Origin: Brachionus manjavacas
Lineage: Eukaryota > Rotifera > Eurotatoria > Ploima > Brachionidae
Direction of reading: 5' to 3'
Assembly (NCBI GenBank): GCA_019054805.1
Contig: JAHQIY010000009.1
Coordinates: forward strand, 2,356,001-2,420,000
DNA length: 64,000 nt
Shown here: piece after piece, positions 53,624 through 64,000 of the stretch
Numbering within the stretch: the first letter of the stretch is position 1
How the letters are laid out: each line of letters starts with the position of its first letter
Made by a program: the position numbers and the translations under genes
Notes under the pieces: generated by a model
The model's input: the letters and a program-made list of their open reading frames with translations, nothing else
The model's database searches: none
Told to the model about the DNA's origin: nothing

Positions 53624-56600
53624 CTAATTTGACTCCATTAACTCCTTGATATATTTACTCAAATCGGATGGAGGCAAACGATTTAGCTCGACACTCATAA
53701 TGTCGTAGCGTGCATTTTGGTTTTTATTATTGTTCGACAATCGGATATTATCCGCTTGCTTTTGGTAATATTTTGCCAATTCTTCAGATGATTTCAATTT
53801 GTAGCATTCACTCAAATTTAGATAAATTGCTGGTATCCATCTACAGTAGGGGATCAAATTTTGAATTTTGTCCAAATCTAAATAAAAACAAAAGGTTTTT
53901 TTTGTTTATTTTTAGAATTGTTATTTACTAAGGTTATTGGTAACTTCTAAAAGAACTGCTATAGATTCGTTCAAGCTTCCTATCATCTTGTAGAAAACGC
54001 CCAAGGTGCTCAATGACAAAAGATAATGCAAATTTAACTTAGGAACAAGCTGATCTAAAATTTCCAATGATTTTTTATGAATTCTTTCGGAATCTTCATC
54101 TCTTTAAAAATTTTTAAATTCAATCAAAAACTTCGAATGTCCTACCTTTCCATGTAGTAGAGCAAAGAACCCAACAATCGATAAAATTTAGCAGTTGACA
54201 TATTTTTCTCTCCATAAAGATTCGTATTTACATTAATTAAATCAACACACATGTTATAGGCGTCATTTAAATTAACTTTTTTAATTTCAAATTCTTCGGC
54301 ATAAATACTTCTCCATTGTAAAGCTGATACTTTAAAATAAATTCTTTTAATTGAGACTTATAGGATTAATTTGCGATTACTTAGACAAGCTTGGTAAGGA
54401 ATTAATCTAGGACTTGGAGCTGTAAAATAGTCCATAGCTATTCTTAAACATTTTTGGGCATATTCATAGTAAAGATCATCATTGAAAAATTTGCTCAAAG
54501 CATAGGCCTTGGACAGGCATTTGTAGGCATCGGCTACTGGTATGCATTCACAGGCATACACTTTTTTGGCCATATTAAATGTATACTTTTGAAAAATAGA
54601 TTTTTTATTCAATTTTTTTTTTTATTATTTATTTTTATCAATCAGTACCTCACAAACCCTAATTGTAGATTCATCCTGAATGTATTCGATTGCAAAATGA
54701 CAGTAGAATAAAAGAGCTCGCACAAAATGAGAGCTGTTCGGTCCATAAATAGTCCTTTGAGTAAATATGAAGAATTTTAATTTATAAAAAAATATTTAAT
54801 TTTAATTTCGTAAATTGAAGTTATTTTAAAATTTATTTTTAGTAATATTTATTTTTGTTTAAACTATTAAGGTAAACATTAGTTTTAAACATTTTTGTTG
54901 ATTAAAATCTTATTTTAAATTTTTTTTAAATAATTTTTTTAATGCAAAACAGCTTCGGAGAATATACTTATAAAGTGAATAAAATTTTATATCCTCAGCA
55001 AAAAATACTAATTAAATTTTAACTGAAATTAAAATTAGTCAATATTTTGCTGAAATTCTTAGCGAATTCTCTCAAGACGTCAAACTTATTCATACCAAAA
55101 AATTTCACCATTTTTTTTTAGTAGTATTTGAATTTTTTGTGAAATTAAAAAAATTTGCTTAATTTAGAAAGCTCAATAAAATTTTTTTTTTTAAATCTTA
55201 AATGAAATTGTTTTTAGACTTAAAAAGAAATCAATTTTTCTTAAATTCATTTAATAGAAATTTGAATTTTCCTAAAACAAATTTCTCTTAAATGAATTTT
55301 TACTAAAATAAATAATCCAGGTATTGTAGCTAAATATAAATCATAATTACTTAGAAGCCTGAATTGCCAAAATAGCTAATGATTCAGCTTTGTCAAGCAT
55401 CCATTTGTTTGCATAGCAAATACATGCGGTGCCAAGAATGTCAACCAACAAATCATCATCGTAGCATAATGTCTTAGAATAATAAACAATTAAAAAATAT
55501 TTTTAAATTCTTAAATTAAGGCTTCCCAACCATTAATGACTTATTTATGTACTCGAAACTTTTGTCATAATCACCGTTTTCAACATAGGCATTTGCCACT
55601 GCATAATACAAAATTGTAGTCACTACCTGATGACCATCTTTGTAAATAAATAAATCAATTAAAACGAAAAAATTTGATTTCACTATTTGCCATGGCTGTT
55701 TTTTTTGACAAGCATTCGAGAATACTTTTTAAATATTCCTGGATAATTAGATTTTTTTTAAAAGAAATTAAAAAATAAAATTTTAAGTTAAGACGTTAAG
55801 TTTACTTAACCTTACCAAAAATTGAAGTAAATTTGGCTTATCTAGTGTAAGTTTTTGTAAAACTAAAAATATTAGAATATTGAAGAATTTTGACTATGAA
55901 AAAAATTTATATTTTATAAATATCACAAAGTTTTCTTGTGTAAAGTTAATTTTTACTTTCTGATATTTACAACAATTTAAAAATAATAGAAAATAAGGAA
56001 TTGATGACCCTGTAAAGTTAATAGATAAACTAAAAATATATTATAGTACAAAAAAGTATTTTCTGTCAAATTTATATAGAAAATGAGGAAAAAATATGCC
56101 TTTTTTATTTTGGTAAATTTACTTCATAGTGCTTACAATTAGTTTATGCTTTTTAACGTGAAATTTATAAAATAAAAAAAGCGGAAAGCCAATTTACGCA
56201 TTCTCGAATATTTGAACTACTGTTACTTAAAAATTCTGAAAATATCTATAATATATAGTTTTGAAATAAAGTTTTTTTCGCTCTCAGTTTGAGATCCAAA
56301 AATTAGATTTTTTTTCCCAGTAGAAATCTTCAATTTGAAAATAATTTAAAATTCCTTCTTTAAAAATTACGAAATCATTCAAAATCTTTCTTAAAATGAA
56401 TCATTAAAAGCCCCAAACAATCAAAGATTTGTGAAATAAAAGACATATCAGCCTACTTGTAATTATTATTTCAATTTTTATATTAAATTAAATTTATTAA
56501 AATTAATTATATTAAATTTTTTTGATAATGAAATTAATACTTTTATATCAATTGATCCAAATTATTAAATAAATTTAAATCTCTTATCATTAAAGTTTTC

Positions 56601-58494
56601 TTATTAAATCATAATTTATTAAATGTAATTTTATTAAAAGCACACTGTATTTTCAAATTTACTTTAAAAAGTGAAATCGCTTTATGAATTAAATAAAATA
56701 TTTAGCCGAGTACAGTCACAGAGGCTTAAATTAAATTAAATTTTTTCTACATATTTAAAATTATTTTTTAGATAAAATACAAAAAAATTATTTAATGCTG
56801 TATCGAAATTTATAATGCAATGATTTTCTTCGCAGCTTCCAGAATTAAAACCATAAGTATGCTGATCTTTGAAACATATCGAAATGAATGAATCCTCGTG
56901 AAAATGTTAGGTTCAGGTAACTATGAGGTTCCTGATAATCACAATAATTTAAAAACAACAGAAAAAAGGGATTGATGACAGGGTATTTCAGCCAAAAATT
57001 ATGGGTCCGTTTTTAATCTAAGAACAACAGGTCTGTTTTTTAGTGATAACCTTTCAGCCTCAAACAAAGGATTAGAATAATTTTTCCTCCAAATGAAAAT
57101 TAAATTGTTTTTTTTTCTAATAAAAATTATTAATTTAATTAGAATATTAACAAAAAATTTTAATCTATTACTTTAACAATATATCTATTAAAATTTGATT
57201 CAAAAAATTTTAATCTTGCTAAGGAAGCGAATGATGGGTTTTAGCTTAAATTTGACAATTTTTTTTCGAAAATTTAATTAAAGCTAAATTTTTTAATAAA
57301 GAAAACAAAGAGGATTTTCCTCGCTAAAATTTTGAGTCAACTGTTTAGACTAATACCATAAATGAGAAAAAGAAACAAACTTATCAAACATAGGTTGAGA
57401 ATTTCCTGGGCTTTGTCGAGCATTATCCAGCAGCTTTCAAAATCAAACAAGTTCGCCTTGACTATGATATGGTTCGAATAGGCATAGAATTTGCTTGTCA
57501 AAACCAATTCTTTCGAATTGTAAATTGGCTGCGTTTTATTCTTGGCACTTATTGAATTATTTTCAGCATTTATCCTATTCACATAAGTGTCCAAAAATTC
57601 CAAGTGATTCAAATATTCACTGAGCATTTGATCGGCCAGTTCATTGCGCTCATTTCTGACCAAAGACCAGCAAAGCTTGAATACCAACTCGTCCAGACAA
57701 TCGTAGTAGCTGAGACGAATTACTTTGGACTGATTGAAATAGCCGATCAGAGATTCGGTCATAAATTTGAGCAGATCAATGTCAAAGTGTTTCCCAAGAG
57801 CCTTGAAATACTTGATCACCATAAACGAGCTGGACAAATTCAGCACGTTTTTGCAATCAGGTGTGTCCAGCAAAAAAGTGTCCTTGTACTGTTCTTCTTT
57901 GGTCTTGAGCATTAGGTACAGGCCTTCCAAATTTTTAACAAAATAAAAAACATCAAGCTCTATGTCAAGCTGGCTTAGGTCGTCCAAGTCTTTTGACGCC
58001 TTGAGCTGTTCGAAAAGGTACTCTGGCCGAACAAGCAAGGACGGAACCAGGTTGGAGTTGGGGTTCGAGGCCGGACCGTAGTCCGATTCGGACTCGGGCT
58101 GCATAAACACTTGACTCGACTTCAATTCTTGGGCACTGTTTGTTGACAAACTGGATATTTTTTCCACAAATTTGGGCTTTTTTATGATTGTATTGTCCAA
58201 AAAAGTGACCAAATTGGAGTAATTTCTATGAAGCAGAACCTCGCGGAATTTAATGTACCAGTCTTTGCGTAGTTCTTCTCGCTTGGTGTGCAGCAGCGAG
58301 TCAAGCAGGCTTTTGGCTTTGTTTTGGCGACCCTTTTCGCACATGATCTCCGAGGCTTTTTGGTAGTCGATAATTTTCTGCTTGACCATCTCGGCAATCA
58401 AGTCATCGTTTACGTCAAGTGTTTGTATTATGTTTATTCGGTTTGTCTTGAGCCGATTTAAGTTAGCTTCATCTATGTTGTAGATTTCGCCCAT
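53624..58494 (-). CDS. APPBP2: CARD domain fused to an APPBP2-like TPR protein
   Basis: Ten exons join in phase: 58494-57381 (or 57390), 55862-55816, 55738-55684, 55637-55531, 55472-55351, 54754-54649, 54585-54381, 54329 (or 54323)-54146, 54101-53929 and 53877-53624; about 783-788 residues. Residues 8-100 look like a CARD (NRLKTNRINIIQTLDVNDDL, IIDYQKASEIM, AKSLLDSLL, FREVLLHRNYSNLVTFL). From residue 150 the order follows APPBP2: a BC-box-like SLLVRPEYLFEQL, IELDVFYFVKNLEGL, then TPRs (AKKVYACECIPVADAYKCLS; TAKFYRLLGSLLYYMERDED). APPBP2 (585 aa in vertebrates, without a CARD) is a CUL2 ubiquitin-ligase substrate receptor and binds APP tails. The fusion lies within one exon. Donor choice for exon 1 and acceptor choice for exon 8 are uncertain. 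Confidence 0.75.
55870..57380. other. Long first intron of the CARD-APPBP2 gene
   Basis: About 1.5 kb, much longer than the gene's other introns (mostly 45-120 bp; one near 580 bp at 54755-55350). I see no transposon ends or coding frames. Confidence 0.4.
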
Positions 58495-59379
58495 TGTCGC
58501 ATCAAAGGTTTCACAATTTACAAAATATTTTAAGTTAATTACAGAAAAGCGGTATTTGAATGAAAATTTGCTTGGAAAACAAGAAGTTGCTTGGTAACGT
58601 TTTTTTTTTTCTCTTTTTCAGCTCAAATCAGGTTTCGTAATATTATTCGTGCCAAATCAGCTAATTGCTTATTAGGGCTTGTAGTTTATTTTTGTAAGCT
58701 GAAAATATTTAACTTAAATTGTTTCAAATTTAAATTATTTGTTTGAGTTTTAAAAATTTCAAGGCTTCTAAATAAACACATTTGAATATTTATCCTAGCT
58801 ATTAACCTTGATTAACAAAGCTTAGCTATGTTTACTGTCATTTTGCTCATTCTCCAAAGAGAACAATTAAAATTTTTGAATATTTTTTTTTTCCTAGACA
58901 ATTTTTTGGAAAAAATAAAAAATTTAAATTCTAAAATTTATGACAACCAAAAAGAAGGTATTCACAATCAAAAAACAGATTTTCACACACAAGCACCGAA
59001 AAAATCTTTTTTATGACTGTAAAATCCTTGAAATTTTTTGTTAATAATTTTTTCACTTTTTCTAAATTAAAAAATTAAAATGAAAAAAATAAACAATATA
59101 AAAAGAATGTGATCAATTCTATAAATGATAAAATTAGTTTAATCCTTAAAAAATTAGCGTAACTTTTCTTAAATTCATTGTGTAATTGAAAATTAAATTC
59201 TGATCAAAAATAAAATTCTTAATGTTTGAATCTTTAGGAAAAATATTTTTTGATTATTAAATAATTCTATTTCTATTATTGCTAATAATTGAAAAATGCT
59301 ATGCTGGTTTCCTATTTTAAAAAAGCCTTTGATTTTAAGGACAGAAATAGTAATCAGTTGAATTAATATTAATATAATT
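58495..59379. other. 5' flank of the CARD-APPBP2 gene; no other gene seen
   Basis: AT-rich. The promoter of the minus-strand gene is expected here. The frame at 58828-59016 is Lys/Phe-rich and looks like chance. Confidence 0.4.
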
Positions 59380-59688
59380 GGGATCAGTTTTTGACCACAT
59401 TGGATACTGATTAAGTAATTGCATAGAATTTTAGATCATTCTACTTTGAAGAAAAAATAATTTATGAATTTATTTTTTTCTGTGAGGCTTCCACATAAAT
59501 GGTTAATCATAATCCGAAATTATTTTTAAAGTTTGAATTTAGATATACCTATATTTTTAATTTTTTTTTATTTTTTAAAAACACTCAAGCTTCAAATTAA
59601 AAAAAAAAGTAAAAAAAAAAATTCATTTTGTGATCAAAACTTTGAGATTAGAAACTTTGCGAAAAAAATTTTCTTCCAATTCACGATA
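59380..59688. repeat. Duplicate of the LRR gene's 3' end, left copy
   Basis: Nearly identical over about 310 bp to 61461-61765, with a few substitutions and small indels (GGGATCAG ... TTCTTCCAATTCA). The right copy includes the last 22 or so codons of the LRR gene and its 3' flank. The left copy stops two bases before the TTAA of the next piggyBac element. Confidence 0.8.
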
Positions 59689-59690
59689 TT

Positions 59691-60868
59691 TTAACACTCA
59701 AAACCAGGAGGGATTTTTTCGACCCTTTTTGGGACTTATTTTGCTTATTGCTCAAAAAATTTAATCATCTTTGACGATTTTTTTCCTTCAAAGTTAAAAT
59801 CAAATAAATGTCAAAATTAATAAATTTCGATTACAAAATATTTTTATTTTCATGCAAAAAAAAAGTACACGTTAAACCCGAATAGGATTTTTTTGGACCT
59901 TCCAAAAATATCGCATTATTTTTGGTAAAATAAAATAAAGACATGGCTAATTCCAAACTCTCTTACGTTTCAACAATTGCTATAATAAACAATAACTTTT
60001 TGAACGAAGTCTCGATGAAAACTACCTTACGAGCTCTTGAACTTAATAATAACTTAATATTCTTTGGTAATGAATTTGAAGAAAAAATGGAAAAACCAAA
60101 TCAACCTTATACTGAATATGAATCAGATGAATACTCTGGTAATGAATAACCTAAAGATGAATAAGCAATTTACTTGACAAAAATTTTAAATAAAGAACGA
60201 TATGGGATTGATTGAGAACGGAGAATTGGCAAGTCTTAGGAAAACCATAAATTTTAGATGAGAAAGTTAGACCGACACGGAAATAAATGGGACCAAACTG
60301 TCAGAATTTTTCGTGATTTTTGTCTATGATATGTCGATGATAAATTTATATTGAATTGTACCAATTGTCACCAGAAAGCAATAGATCCTAAACTTTGATT
60401 CACAAAAAGAGATAAATTAGCTTTTATCAGCATCTTTAATGCAAGAAGTGTTTAATGCCCAAATGTTCCTCTCAAAGCTATGTGGTCAAGAATTTATAAA
60501 GATCAATTTGTTCCTGTAATGGAAACAAATCGAGCTTTACGTGTGAATAATTCAAACAATTTACATGTGGTCTTTCTGTAGGACTGAAGGTTTTTAAATC
60601 TATCTGTAAAAATTGTTACGAATACTATTTTAGTATCTAATTTATTTTATGAATAATTTTAAATTTTAACTTAAAAATATGCATAATTTTTTAAAAAATA
60701 AAAATAAAAATTAATAAGAGACACCTTTTTTTATATTCAGTATATTTTTTAACATATTTTGAACAATTGTGGTACTTGGTGTTATCAAAAAAGCATATTT
60801 TTTAAAGGGGCTTTTTTAAACCCTTTAGGTACTTAACATATAAAAAAAATTCGGTGTTTGAGTGTTAA
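59691..60868 (+). mobile_element. Internally deleted piggyBac element
   Basis: Ends TTAACACTCAAAACC (left) and, inverted, TTAACACTCAAACACC (right), with TTAA at both edges; about 1.18 kb. It is a different lineage from the CACTAGAAGC type at 31326. Inside, 59943-60149 gives an acidic N-terminal frame, followed by broken piggyBac sequence (LAFISIFNARSV, NVPLKAMWSRIYKDQFVPVM). A short Cys-containing tail follows (TCGLSVGLKVFKSICKNC). The catalytic centre is missing. Confidence 0.65.
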
Positions 60869-61460
60869 AAATAAATATTACAAAAAAATCAAAAATTAAA
60901 ATTAGTTGAGCATGCTTTTACAGTTAATTGTTCGCATTTTAATTTTTATTTTAAAAAAGTAAATTGGGGACTCTACCACTCATCTAAAATATTGATATTT
61001 CCTCAAGACTAGTCAACTAAATTTCAAAAGATAAGTTTCAAAAATTTAGACAAATATTTAGATTTTGACTCGAAAAGTGTAAATTTGCTAATTACATTTT
61101 TTAAGAATGTTTAATAATGGCTATATATTAAATAAAAGTTCTTACTCTTTTAAAAAAAAGGAATTTTCTTTTTGTTTTTGAAATTTATTTAAATTAACTT
61201 ATTAGCTTTAATTTTTTTTTTATTTTTAAATTTTAAATGGCTTTTTTGAATTTACTTTGGAATTTAGGTAATTAAAGAACAAACAAAACCTTTAAGATTA
61301 TATAAAAGTACAAAGCTTTTTTAGTTGAATATATTTTTTATTTTCTTTAATTTTATTAAATTAAATAATATAGAGAAGAATCGTATTTTATTGAAACCCT
61401 GGATGAACCATAAAGTGTCATTGGATTCCAAACTCCCTGTTTTGTTTTGATCTCTGGTTT
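60869..61460. other. AT-rich spacer
   Basis: No gene was seen; it separates the piggyBac element from the right copy of the 310-bp duplication. Confidence 0.4.
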
Positions 61461-61765
61461 GGGATCAGTTATTGACCACATTGGATACTAAGTAATTGCA
61501 TAGAATTTTAGATCATTCTACTTTGAAGAAAAAATAATTTATGAATTTATTTTTTTCTGTGAGGCTTCCACATAAATGGTTAATCATAATCCGAAATTAT
61601 TTTTAAAGTTTGAATTTAGATATGACTATATTTTTAAATTTTTTTTATTTTTTAAAAACACTCAAGCTTCAAATTAAAAAAAAAAGTAAAAAAAAAATTC
61701 ATTTTGTGATCAAAACTTTGAGATTAGAAACTTTGCGAAAAAAATTTTCTTCCAATTCAAGATCG
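61461..61765. repeat. Duplicate of the LRR gene's 3' end, right copy
   Basis: This is the copy still attached to the open LRR frame; counterpart of 59380-59688. The LRR stop codon is at 61699-61701. Confidence 0.8.
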
Positions 61766-62544
61766 TGATTACCGTCTAGTTTTAAACAATTGAGTTTCGA
61801 TAGATGTCTGAACATTTTCGCTTTTATTAATCTAATTTCGTTTAAGCCTAGGTCCAATTTTTTCAAACTATCAAAACAATTGAAACATTCATCCGCAAGT
61901 TCAACTATTAAATTTTTCCTCAAATTCAACTCCTGTAAATTATCTAAATTCGAAAATTCCTGATTTTCAATTCTATCAAATTTGTTTGAATTTAAATTTA
62001 GAATCTCTAAATTATTAAAATTCCTGAAAAAATTATTTTTGAAATTTTTTAAAAAATTTTCGCTTAAATCAAGAAACTGAAGACTATTCACTCCTTTAAA
62101 ATTAATCGAACTTAAAAAATTATTTTTTAGGTCTAGCATTTTCAAGCTGTTCAACTGAGTGAAACAATCAGGTTCAATAATTTCGATTTTGTTATCACTT
62201 AATCTCAAAAATTCAAGACATTTTAGACTATCGAAAATTTTTTCATTAAGAATTTTGATATTATTATTAGAAAGATCTAATTTCATTAAGTATGGATATT
62301 TAGTATCAGTTGTGGGCCGAGATTCTACTAATTCAATTGAAGAGCAACTTAAGTCCATATTTACTACTTGGATATTGTTAAACTCGATTAAATCCTCAAC
62401 CAAAATATGAAAATCAATTTTTTTTATTTGAATTGAGTTTAATTTTAAATTTTCATATTTTCTCATTTGTGACCATTCCATTACATCTAAAATCTGGCAA
62501 TTTTTAATAAAATACTCTGCTATTAGACATAATTGAAGAATATC
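61699..62544 (-). CDS. Leucine-rich-repeat protein
   Basis: The main frame runs from ATG 62481 to 61699 (260 codons) and stays open upstream to an AG at 62545-62546 (ILQLCLIAEYFIKNCQI). At least seven LRRs of about 24 residues follow the pattern LxxLxLxxNxIxxIxxxxF: YLMKLDLSNNNIKILNEKIF, FLRLSDNKIEIIEPDCF, MLDLKNNFLSSI, FLDLSENFLKNF, LNLNSNKFDRIENQEF, LNLRKNLIVELADECF, LDLGLNEIRLIKAKMF. There is no signal peptide or membrane span, so a cytoplasmic scaffold is plausible. The exon at 62968-62700 is likely its 5' part, although the splice phase I derive does not fit. Confidence 0.7.
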   Translation of the reverse strand, partial: DILQLCLIAEYFIKNCQILDVMEWSQMRKYENLKLNSIQIKKIDFHILVEDLIEFNNIQVVNMDLSCSSIELVESRPTTDTKYPYLMKLDLSNNNIKILNEKIFDSLKCLEFLRLSDNKIEIIEPDCFTQLNSLKMLDLKNNFLSSINFKGVNSLQFLDLSENFLKNFKNNFFRNFNNLEILNLNSNKFDRIENQEFSNLDNLQELNLRKNLIVELADECFNCFDSLKKLDLGLNEIRLIKAKMFRHLSKLNCLKLDGNHDLELEENFFRKVSNLKVLITK

Positions 62545-62695
62545 CTTTGTTTAAATAAAAATTAAACATATTTTGAATTTTTTTGTACTATAATTACTTT
62601 ATTAATCTTTAAAAAAGTATGCCTCTTTGTAAATTTCGCTTTAATTAGAGAACTTAAAAAAAATTTCAAAAAAAAAATTTTTTTTTAAGTTTAAA

Positions 62696-62968
62696 TTACT
62701 TTAGAATTTGAATTTGCTCATGATCAAGATAGTTGGGAGTAAAAATTAATTTTTCTCCATGGTCAAAATGGTCGATTAGTATGCAAAAATTTTTGAATAT
62801 TTCGGTCTTGATTGAATTAATCAGTAGTCTACGCCGAGCATTTATAAATGTGACATCTTGGTTCAAAGCGTTGCCTAAATGTATTTCGGTCTTGATATCA
62901 ATATCATTAATTATTTGATCATAATGTTTTAGGAGTTCGTTTCTTTCCAAATCTTGAAGCTTTTTCAT
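62696..62968 (-). CDS. Probable first exon of the LRR gene
   Basis: Open from ATG 62968 (MKKLQDLERNELLKHYDQII ... NARRRLLINSIKTEIFKNF) for 90 codons, with a GTAATT donor at 62699. The sequence is helical and polar, without a recognised domain. Joining 62700 to 62544 leaves the frame off by one, so the true junction is different, or there is a sequencing or mutational indel, or this is a separate small gene. Confidence 0.5.
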   Translation of the reverse strand: MKKLQDLERNELLKHYDQIINDIDIKTEIHLGNALNQDVTFINARRRLLINSIKTEIFKNFCILIDHFDHGEKLIFTPNYLDHEQIQILK

Positions 62969-63638
62969 TTAAATGGCAAGTAAAATTTCTAAGTTTATTG
63001 TTCTAGTATGAAATTTATCATCAGCTGTTTATTATGATACCAAAAAATTATCTAAGTTTATATAATTTAAATTTATAGCTTACAGATTTATGAATTAATA
63101 ACGCTATTATAAATAGTTAAAAGCATTTTTATGAAAATTATCTAACATTTACGATAAATGCAATGGAATATAATTTGACATATTAGCACTATATTTTTTA
63201 TAGACTTAGATGATAACAATTTCTAAAAAAGTAATGAAAAACACTTCAAAAAGTCAATGTGAAAGTTAATTCGAATATTGTTTTAAATTTTTTATTTAGA
63301 TTTATTCAAATAAATTTTGAAAAAATTCTGTAAATAAATTTTTTAAGTGGCAAAAAAAAATGAAAGTTGGGCTAGACCTCGATTAGGAGATACAGAATAT
63401 ATAATTATTTTATTTATGACAATTTTAAGTCGAAGAAATGTGGCGCCTAAAAGTTTCAAAGAGAAATGACATGAAAATAATCATAATTGTATGAGAATTT
63501 TAAAAACACTAATATTTTTCTAATATTTTTCATTATTTGAATTTCTATCCAAATTGACCCAGCAGCCGTATTTTGGATAAAAAAAGATATTTAATTAAAA
63601 GCTAAGTCTAAATTAAACTAATAACTCGGTATTTTTAA
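62969..63638. other. AT-rich spacer
   Basis: 5' flank of the LRR gene; no further gene seen. Confidence 0.4.
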
Positions 63639-63845
63639 CAGAGTTGTTTTAAAGTCACAAGTCTCAAGTTAAGTCCAAGTATTTTTTTTAAAGAACGGCC
63701 ACATGAATTTTTTACCGTTCCAGGCAGTTATTGTGACGGTCTAGTTGACGTCCGGACTTCAATTTAAAAAATTTTAAATAAAAGTCTTTTGCTCGGACTT
63801 TTGAAAAAAATTCCGGACTTGGACTTAACTTAAGACTTGTGAAAA
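63639..63845. repeat. AAGTC-family hAT-type repeat, partial
   Basis: Begins CAGAGTTGTTTTAAAGTCAC and later carries the inverse words (GGACTTGGACTTAAC, AAGACTTGTGA). The far end is eroded, so no target duplication could be found. It shares its terminus with the copy at 1743. Confidence 0.55.
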
Positions 63846-63902
63846 GTAGATTGAAAATGAGATTCAACTTTTAAAAAATCATTTCCTTTTGGTACTTTTT
63901 GT

Positions 63903-63947
63903 ACTTCATGGTAATTTTAATCATTATGATTAAAATTACCATGAAGT
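63903..63947. repeat. 45-bp palindrome
   Basis: Two perfect 22-bp arms (ACTTCATGGTAATTTTAATC... and the inverse) are separated by a single T. No associated gene or element was seen. Confidence 0.85.
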
Positions 63948-64000
63948 ATACCAGTTAAAAATTAAAAAGGTTTAGGGATTCGGGAATGTTAGAGGTAAGA

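Noticed and set aside
57604..57915. Plus-strand frame of 103 codons opposite the CARD-APPBP2 first exon
   Set aside because: Antisense shadow of a conserved coding exon.

Overview
The window is AT-rich animal DNA. Intron-containing genes of animal type sit among many decayed transposons, with short introns bounded by GT/AG. No bacterial operon, CRISPR array or convincing tRNA gene was seen. The mix of families (WSC/PKD/EGF membrane protein, MULE elements with WRKY/GCM1-like and SWIM zinc fingers, piggyBac with a Cys-rich tail, CR1-like LINEs with a CTA tail) fits a small AT-rich invertebrate; a monogonont rotifer is my guess from style, not a demonstrated assignment.

Layout. Positions 1-8.6 kb hold almost only transposon wreckage: a core-deleted MULE, a hAT, a fuller MULE and a LINE piece. 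From 8.84 to 19.97 kb lies a three-level nest. A piggyBac element with terminal inverted repeats is split by a Ty3/gypsy element (10085-19236, LTRs identical by eye, CTGG target duplication). That gypsy element carries, inside its reverse transcriptase and in reverse orientation, the 5' half of a second, unrelated gypsy element bounded by an 89-bp direct repeat. The outer gypsy element also encodes, in the position of env, a GC-rich 199-aa protein with an RRM-like fold and a coiled coil. From 20 to 25 kb are more MULE remnants and an OTU-like fragment.

From 25.3 to about 38.3 kb the minus strand carries exons of what is probably one large receptor-like gene (alternating WSC and PKD domains, then three EGF repeats, a membrane span and a short basic tail). 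Its introns are filled with piggyBac, hAT-type, mariner, LINE and SINE insertions. From 40.1 to 41.5 kb (-) is an NFATC2IP/Rad60-type gene with two SUMO-like domains. From 45.1 to 49.8 kb (+) is a six-exon SFSWAP-type splicing regulator, with a hAT MITE in its third intron. From 50.8 to 52.5 kb is a pogo/Tigger element with a LINE fragment inside it.

From 53.6 to 58.5 kb (-) is a ten-exon gene matching APPBP2, a TPR protein and CUL2 ubiquitin-ligase substrate receptor, but preceded by an in-frame CARD domain. This is the most unusual host gene here. At 61.7-63.0 kb (-) lies a leucine-rich-repeat gene. About 310 bp of its 3' end is duplicated 2 kb away, beside another core-deleted piggyBac.

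The host genes are not an operon and share no obvious pathway. The main stories are the CARD-APPBP2 fusion, the chimeric gypsy element with its RRM protein, and the repeated loss of catalytic cores from MULE and piggyBac copies while their terminal domains survive. Exon boundaries were worked out by hand from GT/AG signals and reading phase; family calls come from reading the protein, without database searches.
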